From: Ruminococcus sp. UBA4350
GTDB taxonomy: Bacteria; Bacillota; Clostridia; Oscillospirales; Ruminococcaceae
Direction: 5' to 3'
NCBI GenBank assembly: GCA_002394125.1
Contig: DGSY01000010.1
Coordinates: 1-18,207 of the forward strand
Length of the DNA: 18,207 nt
Shown: piece by piece, positions 12,907-18,207 of the stretch
Layout: each line of letters starts with the position of its first letter
Numbering within the stretch: the first letter of the stretch is position 1
Translations under genes and position numbers: made by a program
The notes under the pieces: generated by a model
The model's input: only the letters and a program-made list of their open reading frames with translations
Told to the model about the DNA's origin: nothing
Database searches by the model: none

Positions 12907-15150
12907 TTAGATGCGGATATCCATATTGTCCTCGCTGATCGGGACAACGTCAATGCGCTTCCGCTTCTTCTTCGGCGGTGCGGGAGCAGGTTCCGGCTCC
13001 GTCAGCGGTTCCGGCTCAGCCGGTTCGTCATATGCAGGCTCTGCCGCTTCGGTGATCTCCGGCTCCGCCGGCGCATCGCTCGTGAACAGCTCCAGATCCA
13101 GCGCGGCCGCGGCTTCATTGAGCAGGCGGTCGGTCTCGTCGAGCGGAAGTCGGCGTTCGGCAGCCGGGGCGGATCCGTCAGTCAGCGTGTCTGTTTCGCT
13201 GAAAATGTCATCCTGGGCAAATTCCGCGTCATCCGCGAAATCTTCCGTATCTTCTTCGATTCCTTCGTCATTGGCGAATTCTTCCGTATCTTCGTCGATT
13301 ACCTCGTCATCCGCGAAGACTTCCGTATCTTCGTCGATTACCTCGTCATCCGCGAAATCTTCCGCAACATCGGCGATCTCTTCGTCATCCGCAAAATCTT
13401 CCGCATCTTCGGCAATTTCTTCATCATCCGTGAAATCTTCCGTATCTTCGGCAATTTCTTCATCATCCGCGAAATCTTCCGCATCCTCGGCAATTTCTTC
13501 GTCATCCGCGAAATCTTCCGCATCGTCGGCGATTTCTTCATCATCCGCGAAATCTTCCGCATCTTCGGCGATTACTTCATCCTCCGCGGATTCGTCCTCA
13601 TCCTCAAAATCGACCTCCTCAATGAAGGGCGGTTCTTCGGCAGGCTCGGTCTCCGTGATGATTTCCGCTTCCGTGACGGCTTCTGTATCCGCAGCATCCT
13701 CAGCCGGTTCCTCCGCCGCATCGCGGATCTGGATCATCGCGGCCTTGCTCTCACCGGGGATCTCCACATTGAGCGGATCGAATTTCGCATCGGATTCCGC
13801 CCTTGCCGCCGCCTCCGCACTGCGCGGGAAGAACAGCGTGATCGTTGTGCCGCTGCCGGGCTGGCTTTCCAGCTCGATCGAAGCACTGTGGAACTGTGCG
13901 CCGTGCTTGACGATCGAAAGGCCGAGACCCGTTCCGCCGATCTGCTTGGAATGGCTCTTGTCTACGCGGTAGAAGCGCTCGAAGATCCGCTTCTGATCCG
14001 CCTGCGGGATGCCGATGCCGGTATCCGAAACAGAGAAGATTGCCTGCTGATCGGTGCAGGTCACCTTCATTTTGACGGAGCCGTTGTCATTGTTATATTT
14101 GATCGCATTGTCGCAGAGATTAAAGAGCATCTCCTCGACAATGACCGGAACGCCCTGCATCGGTGCGCTGTCGCCCTCCAGCTCCATCGTGATGCCGCGT
14201 GCATCTGCGGCGGCGCGGAGCTGCTCCAGAACGGTATTCGCAACCTCATAGAGATCGAGCGGGAGAATCTCCTCGGTAAAGCTCTCGTCATCGAGCCGTG
14301 AGAGCCGGATGATATCCTCGATCAGCGTGATCATGCGGGCGGATTCGTCACGGATGCGCCTTGCAAAGCCGCCGATGTCCTTCTTTTTGACCATGCCGGA
14401 TTCCATCATATCCGCAATGCCGTAGATCGAGGTCAGCGGTGTTTTCAACTCATGGGAGACATTTGATGTAAATTCGCGGCGGAGCGCATCGCGCTTTTCG
14501 CGTTCGCTGACATCCAGCAGAACCAGCACGGCACCGGTCAGGCGGCTGTCGCGGATAACCGGATTCGCAATGATCTGCACGGCATGGTCGCCGACGGTCA
14601 GCGTTGCAGAGCCGCGGATGCCGTTCAGCGTCTGCCGGACGAGCCGACGGAAGATCTTGCTTTCGCTGAGATCGTACACCGGAAAATAATCGTCGGTGAG
14701 CCCCTCCTTGCCGAGCAGCTGAAGCGCGGCGCGGTTATAGGACAGCACCCTGCCCGCCGCGCTGACAAGCAGCAGACCCTCCTGCATATTGTCGGTCAGC
14801 ACCTTCAGCTGTTCCTGCTGGCCGGTCAGCTCATTCATCTGCGTGTCGATCTGCGCCTTGAGGCTCGTGACCTGTCTGGCGAGAGGCTTGAGCTCCGGAT
14901 ACTGTTCGATGACCGATTTGGAGTCAATGCGAAGTCTTTTGAGCTTCTGGCCGATGCTGTGCGCCATCCGGCCGCTGATGAAATAGAGCGGCGCGATCAG
15001 GAGCAGACCGGTAATAATACTCATCGGGATCAGCTGCAAAACGAGCCGGAAATAATTCTCTGTCGGCATCAGCAGCGGATAGATCAGAACACAGAGAGCA
15101 AGCGTCAGACCCATTGCGGTAAGCAGCTTGATAAACAGCGTTTTCTTCAT
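12907..15150 (-). CDS. phoR: PhoR-type sensor histidine kinase with long acidic repeat tail
   Basis: A 747-residue membrane kinase that should phosphorylate the regulator encoded just upstream. Two membrane helices (about 5-27 and 37-59) are joined by only some ten residues, so there is no extracytoplasmic sensor domain. A coiled linker (65-115) and a PAS domain (about 117-215) follow. HisKA has His233 in SNVSHELKTPLTS. The ATPase domain has Asn344 and Asn348 (FNLCDNAIKYNN), DTGIG (376-380) and GGTGLGLS (405-412). The core ends near 442. About 305 more residues follow: an acidic stretch, about ten 13-residue repeats (519-645), a Pro/Glu-rich stretch and a basic PPKKKRKR patch (725-732) near the end. 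GGAGGC precedes the start, which overlaps the regulator stop by four bases. Confidence 0.9.
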   Translation of the reverse strand: MKKTLFIKLLTAMGLTLALCVLIYPLLMPTENYFRLVLQLIPMSIITGLLLIAPLYFISGRMAHSIGQKLKRLRIDSKSVIEQYPELKPLARQVTSLKAQIDTQMNELTGQQEQLKVLTDNMQEGLLLVSAAGRVLSYNRAALQLLGKEGLTDDYFPVYDLSESKIFRRLVRQTLNGIRGSATLTVGDHAVQIIANPVIRDSRLTGAVLVLLDVSEREKRDALRREFTSNVSHELKTPLTSIYGIADMMESGMVKKKDIGGFARRIRDESARMITLIEDIIRLSRLDDESFTEEILPLDLYEVANTVLEQLRAAADARGITMELEGDSAPMQGVPVIVEEMLFNLCDNAIKYNNDNGSVKMKVTCTDQQAIFSVSDTGIGIPQADQKRIFERFYRVDKSHSKQIGGTGLGLSIVKHGAQFHSASIELESQPGSGTTITLFFPRSAEAAARAESDAKFDPLNVEIPGESKAAMIQIRDAAEEPAEDAADTEAVTEAEIITETEPAEEPPFIEEVDFEDEDESAEDEVIAEDAEDFADDEEIADDAEDFADDEEIAEDAEDFADDEEIAEDTEDFTDDEEIAEDAEDFADDEEIADVAEDFADDEVIDEDTEVFADDEVIDEDTEEFANDEGIEEDTEDFADDAEFAQDDIFSETDTLTDGSAPAAERRLPLDETDRLLNEAAAALDLELFTSDAPAEPEITEAAEPAYDEPAEPEPLTEPEPAPAPPKKKRKRIDVVPISEDNMDIRI
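13207..13597 (-). repeat. 39-bp in-frame tandem repeats coding the acidic kinase tail
   Basis: About ten tandem units of 39 bp, each coding a 13-residue unit of the type EDFADDEEIAEDA. The central units are nearly identical, whereas those nearest the kinase core and the C-terminus have diverged. There are no spacers, so it is not a CRISPR array. Copy number may vary between strains through slippage or recombination without breaking the frame. Confidence 0.9.
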
Positions 15151-15845
15151 TCTGTCGCCTCCGTCGGATCGGGGTAATTTTCCTGAAACCGGTATCCGAC
15201 GCCGCGGACGGTCTCGACGGCGTTGCCTGCATCGCCGAGCTTTGCGCGGAGCGTCCGGATGTGGACATCGACCGTGCGGCTCTCGCCTGCATAGCCATAG
15301 CCCCAGACAGATTCCAGTATGCGTTCACGGCTAAGGACAATGCCCTGATTGCGCATGAGCATCGCAAGCAGGTCGAATTCCTTGCCGGTCAGTCCGATCT
15401 CATTTTCGTGAACTGTGACGCAGTGGCGTGCGGTCGAAAGCGTGATGCCGCCGCTGCGGAGCGTTTCGCCTTCATCCGATGCGGCCGTGCGCCGCTGCAA
15501 TGCGCGGATGCGGGAGAGCAGTTCCATGACACCGAAGGGCTTTGCGAGATAATCGTCTGCGCCGCTGTCCAGTCCCAGCACCTTGTCGAATTCGGTGCTG
15601 CGGGCGGAAAGCATCATGATCGGGAGCTTTTTCGTTGCGGGATTTTCGCGCAGCCAGCGCAGAACGGACAGCCCGTCCTCCTCCGGCAGCATGATATCCA
15701 GCAGCACGACATCCGGCACCGTTTCTGCGACCGCCGCACGGAATTCCGAGGGCAGCGCATAGCCGCGGATCTCCTGACCGGAGCTTTGCACGGCATAGAC
15801 TGTAAAATCGCGGATATTCTGATCATCTTCGAGCAGATATATCAT
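15147..15845 (-). CDS. phoP: OmpR/PhoB-family response regulator, probable PhoP
   Basis: A 232-residue transcription regulator. The receiver domain (1 to about 115) has the acidic pair Asp7-Asp8 (LEDDQN), phosphoacceptor Asp50 (VVLLDIMLP), a conserved Ser80 (MMLSARS) and Lys102 (YLAKPF). The C-terminal winged-helix domain (about 130-225) has ITLSTARHCV, LTGKEFDLLAMLM, SRERILESVWG and SRTVDVHIRTLRAKL ahead of the final VRGVGYRF hairpin. The assignment to phosphate control rests on the PhoR-type partner, the Na/Pi-PhoU gene downstream and the Pho-type box before it. GGGAGGA lies five bases before the ATG. It is first in the operon, overlapping the kinase by four bases. Confidence 0.9.
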   Translation of the reverse strand: MIYLLEDDQNIRDFTVYAVQSSGQEIRGYALPSEFRAAVAETVPDVVLLDIMLPEEDGLSVLRWLRENPATKKLPIMMLSARSTEFDKVLGLDSGADDYLAKPFGVMELLSRIRALQRRTAASDEGETLRSGGITLSTARHCVTVHENEIGLTGKEFDLLAMLMRNQGIVLSRERILESVWGYGYAGESRTVDVHIRTLRAKLGDAGNAVETVRGVGYRFQENYPDPTEATE

Positions 15846-15876
15846 GATATCCTCCCTTCAAATTACATTCTGTTTT

Positions 15877-15905
15877 ATTATATCACATTTTCGCGCTTTT
15901 TGCAA
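15877..15905 (-). promoter_or_regulatory. Promoter of the two-component operon
   Basis: On the minus strand TTGCAA (15900-15905), a 17-bp spacer and TATAAT (15877-15882) lie some 30 bases before the regulator start. No 11-bp hexamer series is visible here, so autoregulation by the regulator is not evident. Confidence 0.7.
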
Positions 15906-16109
15906 GTTTTTTTCTATTGATGTCTGTTTTTTTCATGCGGCGGGTAGAACACGCAGCCAATTTCTAAAGTTCTCCGGAAGCGAGCGGAAGCAGAATGAGA
16001 CTTCCCCAGACCGCAAAATAGGCGCGACCAGCGCCGTAACAGCGACAAAACCGGTACGCTCCGCAAAACCATGCCGTAGGATAACGGCTGTCGGCACTGC
16101 CGACCGGCC
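15906..16109. other. Non-coding gap between divergent promoters, with a perfect dyad
   Basis: I see no gene or known RNA in this gap. T-rich stretches lie at 15906-15935. A perfect inverted repeat GTCGGCA-C-TGCCGAC (16090-16104) ends five bases before the -35 box of the Csm6-like gene and could be an operator. Open frames across the gap continue into the coding genes antisense and look like chance. Confidence 0.5.
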
Positions 16110-16138
16110 TTGACAATGCGGACAAAATCGCTTATAAT
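16110..16138 (+). promoter_or_regulatory. Consensus promoter of the Csm6-like gene
   Basis: A perfect TTGACA (16110-16115), a 17-bp spacer and TATAAT (16133-16138). The start site should be near 16145, leaving a leader of about 70 bases. Confidence 0.85.
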
Positions 16139-16154
16139 AGAGACAGGATTTTTA

Positions 16155-16178
16155 TGCGCAGCGCAGAATGCCTGCGCA
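16155..16178 (+). promoter_or_regulatory. Leader hairpin before the Csm6-like gene
   Basis: TGCGCAG (16155-16161) pairs with CTGCGCA (16172-16178) around a ten-base loop, in the 5' leader and well clear of the ribosome site. No T-run follows, so it is not a terminator. It may stabilise the transcript or bind a protein. Confidence 0.45.
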
Positions 16179-16217
16179 CAGCAGAGATCTGAGTTTATTT
16201 GTAAAGGAGCTGCACCT

Positions 16218-17600
16218 ATGAAAATTCTGTTTGCACCGCTTGGATTGCAGGATACCCTGACCGAATCGCGCGATCCCGATACCGGAGCGCTGACCTCCGG
16301 CGCGGAAAGCCCGCTGCTCGCCCGCTGCCGCAAGGAAATGCCCGACCGCATCGTCCTCTATCTCCCGAAGGAGACCGCCGCTTTGCAGGCGCAGGATCGC
16401 CGCTATGTGCAGGCGCTTGCCCTGCTCGGCATGGAGCTCGGCACCGCATTCGATGTGCGTGCGGAATCCCGTCCGGAGATCGGCGGAGATGCCCCCTCGC
16501 AGGCGCTCACCGATGACCTCACCGAAACACTGAACACGATCCGGACAGATTTTCCGGATGCAGAACTCATTATTCATACAGATTCCGCGCCGGCATTTTT
16601 CGCGGATGCGGTACAGGCTGCGCTGACGGCTGACCGCACGGCTGCTCCGGCTGCGGATGCCGCTCCCCTGCCCGACAATGCAGAGCCCATTCCGGCGGAT
16701 ACCGATATCACCGCACCGGCAGAGATCCCCGTATCTGAACCGGCTGCCGATGCTGCCGCTCCGGCGGAGATCCCCGCTGCCGAACCGCAGGAGGATCCCG
16801 CAGAGAAAGCAGCTGCGGATGCGGCAGATGCTGCGATCCGCAATGTGCTGAAAACGCTGATCGCGCAGTTTGAATACCGCAGTGCGCTTGCTGTCGCGAA
16901 GCAGTCCGGCAGCCTGCCCGATGCTTTCATCCGGCTGCTCGAAGCGGCTGCGCTCCGCGGCACGGTCGGTGTCGGCGCGATGCAGCAGGCGTTCCGGCAG
17001 TGCGGCGCAGAGGCACTGCTCGGCGGCGGCAATCAGTATACCGATTATTATTTGCAGCTCGCGCTCTATGTCAGAAAAAAGATGTACGGCGAATTTGTCC
17101 ACGCGGTTTCGCCGATCCTGCCGGAGATCATCATTTCCGCGATCCGCAAACAGTTCGGGCTGGACATCAACAAATACTGCATCTACGGCAGCAGAAAGTG
17201 GGATCACAATAAACTGGTGCTGGAGCAGATGACCGGAAAATTCAAGGAGTCCTATGTCTATCACACAAAGCCCCGTCCGGGCAATCTCGGCGTGTATGTC
17301 ACAACGGCAAATCTCTCCGCGCTGATCGAGAATATCTCCGTGCCGAAGAAGGACGGAAAGATCATGCTGGATACCCTGAAGCTGCGGTCGGAGATCGAGG
17401 AAAAGCTGCGCGGCTTTGCGTATTATTCCGTGCAGCCGTTCACTGTGGCCGATCTGCAAAAGGTCAATGCGCGCAGCCCCGAGGAAATGATCGTCCAGAT
17501 CCGCGACTATATCCGCAATTATACGGATATCCCGCTCTCGGATGAAGCGCTCCGCTCCTATGATGCCATTAACGAAAAACTCATTGCCCTGCTCGGATGA
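16218..17600 (+). CDS. Csm6-like CARF-HEPN protein with altered HEPN active site
   Basis: A 460-residue protein. The N-terminus (MKILFAPLG, then SPLLARCRKE and PDRIVLYLPKE) and LIIHTDSAPAFFADAV near 117-132 match the CARF domain of Csm6, the cyclic-oligoadenylate-activated RNase of type III-A CRISPR systems. The usual SGTP-like ligand motif reads TDSAP. Residues about 139-205 are an Ala/Pro/Asp/Glu linker. From about 207 the C-terminal half follows Csm6 HEPN landmarks: FEYRSALAVAKQ, YYLQLALYVRKK, EFVHAVSPILPE, KWDHNKL, SPEEMIVQI and SYDAINEKLIALL. At the catalytic R-x4-H position it has Arg398 but Tyr403 (RGFAYY instead of RNxAAH). AAAGGAG precedes the ATG. No cas genes or CRISPR array lie within 16 kb to the left. 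The assignment is from recalled family patterns; an inactive or repurposed sensor is likely. Confidence 0.68.
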   Translation: MKILFAPLGLQDTLTESRDPDTGALTSGAESPLLARCRKEMPDRIVLYLPKETAALQAQDRRYVQALALLGMELGTAFDVRAESRPEIGGDAPSQALTDDLTETLNTIRTDFPDAELIIHTDSAPAFFADAVQAALTADRTAAPAADAAPLPDNAEPIPADTDITAPAEIPVSEPAADAAAPAEIPAAEPQEDPAEKAAADAADAAIRNVLKTLIAQFEYRSALAVAKQSGSLPDAFIRLLEAAALRGTVGVGAMQQAFRQCGAEALLGGGNQYTDYYLQLALYVRKKMYGEFVHAVSPILPEIIISAIRKQFGLDINKYCIYGSRKWDHNKLVLEQMTGKFKESYVYHTKPRPGNLGVYVTTANLSALIENISVPKKDGKIMLDTLKLRSEIEEKLRGFAYYSVQPFTVADLQKVNARSPEEMIVQIRDYIRNYTDIPLSDEALRSYDAINEKLIALLG

Positions 17601-17623
17601 TGCGGCAGATCCCCATAACGAAT

Positions 17624-17675
17624 ATGCCCCGAAACAGTTCATACAGGCTGCTTCGGGGCATTGTTATTTATTTAT
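17624..17675 (+). terminator. Terminator after the Csm6-like gene
   Basis: A perfect 10-bp stem, ATGCCCCGAA (17624-17633) with TTCGGGGCAT (17652-17661), is followed by a T-rich tail (TGTTATTTATTTAT). It ends a monocistronic transcript. The 100 bases from here to the next gene hold nothing recognisable. Confidence 0.85.
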
Positions 17676-17761
17676 ACGGTTATCGAATGATGCAGAAAAA
17701 TACCTGTCTGAATGAGATGACAGTCTCTGTGAAGCCGTCTGTTACCGCATGATTCCGGCGC

Positions 17762-18207
17762 TTATTCCGCCGGTGTCCGCGACGGCTTGAGCCGTGACCA
17801 GAGCAGAATGATGAGCTGCGCGGGAATGCCGATCACAAAGAGCTTCCAGATCACGATCCCGCTGAGATAGAATGTCAGGAACAGTGCGCCGAGCAGCGAC
17901 CAGACCAAAAAGGATATGATTGCGAAATTCCAGCGCCGGTTGAACCAGATCGAATTAAAGACCAGCACGACGACGGCCGTGATCGGTGCGGCGTAGATGA
18001 ACAGGAACGGCGCATATTCCATTTCCGGCAGGACGGCATCCAGCACGACAAAGATCAGTGTCGCGATGAGCCAGACCAGCATCGCCGCCATACCCGCAAT
18101 AATCAGGCGGTTGCGCTTTTTCTGGCGCGGATCGGTCTGCATCTGCGGTTCCTGCGCAGGATCGGTTTCAGACCCGGTATCGGGTTCGGCATCCGGTTCG
18201 GCATCCG
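17762..18207 (-). CDS. Small membrane protein with acidic N-terminus, 5' end outside window
   Basis: At least 147 residues. From residue MQTDPRQKKRNRL onward a basic stretch leads into four hydrophobic helices (LIIAGMAAMLVWLIATLIFV; FLFIYAAPITAVVVLVF; FAIISFLVWSLLGALFLTFY; WKLFVIGIPAQLIILLW) and a short basic tail. An ATG at 18142 has no ribosome site, and the same frame stays open upstream to the window edge with an acidic, proline-containing sequence (DAEPDAEPDTGSETDPAQEP). The true start is therefore probably outside the window and the protein has a cytoplasmic acidic extension. No family is recognised with confidence; the four-helix layout resembles small integral membrane proteins of unknown function. 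It faces the Csm6-like gene tail to tail. Confidence 0.65.
   Translation of the reverse strand, partial: DAEPDAEPDTGSETDPAQEPQMQTDPRQKKRNRLIIAGMAAMLVWLIATLIFVVLDAVLPEMEYAPFLFIYAAPITAVVVLVFNSIWFNRRWNFAIISFLVWSLLGALFLTFYLSGIVIWKLFVIGIPAQLIILLWSRLKPSRTPAE
18179..18207. repeat. Short 12-bp tandem repeat at the window edge
   Basis: GGTTCGGCATCC recurs at the right edge, coding the repeated Asp-Ala-Glu-Pro units of the partial membrane protein. A longer array may continue beyond the window. Confidence 0.6.

Noticed and set aside
13338..13562. A basic Met/Lys/Arg repeat frame on the minus strand
   Set aside because: It is an alternate frame of the kinase repeats, open only because the repeat length is a multiple of three.
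13207..13597. Regular 39-bp repeats near a Csm6-like gene as a CRISPR array
   Set aside because: The units are contiguous, without unique spacers, and code an in-frame protein repeat inside the kinase gene.
12911..13972. A 353-residue Ser/Ala-rich open frame on the + strand
   Set aside because: It is the antisense shadow of the acidic repeats of the kinase; it has no ribosome site and its composition follows from the opposite strand.
15914..16351. A 145-residue minus-strand frame across the gap before the Csm6-like gene
   Set aside because: It runs antisense through the promoter and start of the Csm6-like gene, has no ribosome site and no recognisable pattern.
16152..17642. A 496-residue minus-strand frame opposite the Csm6-like gene
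   Set aside because: It is an antisense frame with Arg/Cys/Ile-rich composition typical of shadows in GC-rich genes, and it runs through the terminator.

Overview
The window reads as chromosome of a moderately GC-rich anaerobic member of the Bacillota, most like a Ruminococcus or other Oscillospiraceae. This is inferred from the gene families, strong GGAGG-type ribosome sites and consensus sigma-A promoters. No rRNA or marker gene fixes the genus. An integrated, partly decayed phage or conjugative element fills the first 5.3 kb, and host genes follow.

Region 1 (1 to about 5.3 kb) is a prophage remnant. A late cassette on the + strand (tail-type protein, holin, GH25 endolysin, then a strong terminator) lies between two inverted copies of one recombination module. 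Each module holds three small Xis-like DNA-binding proteins followed by a Tn916-type tyrosine integrase. The right integrase is intact with all catalytic residues. The left integrase is frameshifted and runs off the window. A 71-bp intergenic block within each module is 68/71 identical between the copies and probably carries the promoter of the downstream xis-xis-int genes. The two blocks are inverted relative to each other, so the cassette between them could in principle flip.

Region 2 (5.3 to 10.9 kb) is metabolic. It starts with coaBC (coenzyme A synthesis) under its own promoter. A convergent minus-strand operon follows: a GlpA-type FAD oxidoreductase with a BFD-like iron-sulfur domain, a second FAD/NAD oxidoreductase, a DUF1667 cysteine protein and a 97-residue unknown. 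Divergent from this operon is an unrecognised 195-residue protein with a perfect consensus promoter.

Region 3 (10.9 to 15.9 kb, minus strand) is a phosphate regulon: an OmpR/PhoB-type response regulator, its PhoR-type kinase, and a Na/Pi cotransporter with a fused PhoU domain. The gap before the transporter holds four hexamers at 11-bp spacing just upstream of a -10 box. This is the arrangement of a PhoP-activated promoter, so the regulator probably drives the transporter gene. The kinase is unusual: after a normal catalytic core it carries about 300 extra residues, including about ten tandem 13-residue acidic repeats.

Region 4 (15.9 to 18.2 kb) contains the most striking gene. It encodes a 460-residue protein with the architecture of the CRISPR type III accessory ribonuclease Csm6 (N-terminal CARF-like, C-terminal HEPN-like). 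No cas genes are nearby, the CARF signature is degenerate, a long Ala/Pro/Asp linker is present, and a Tyr replaces the HEPN catalytic His. It has its own consensus promoter, an upstream dyad, a leader hairpin and a terminator, so it appears to be a regulated stand-alone gene. The window ends inside a small membrane protein with an acidic N-terminal extension. No tRNA, rRNA, insertion sequence or CRISPR array was seen.
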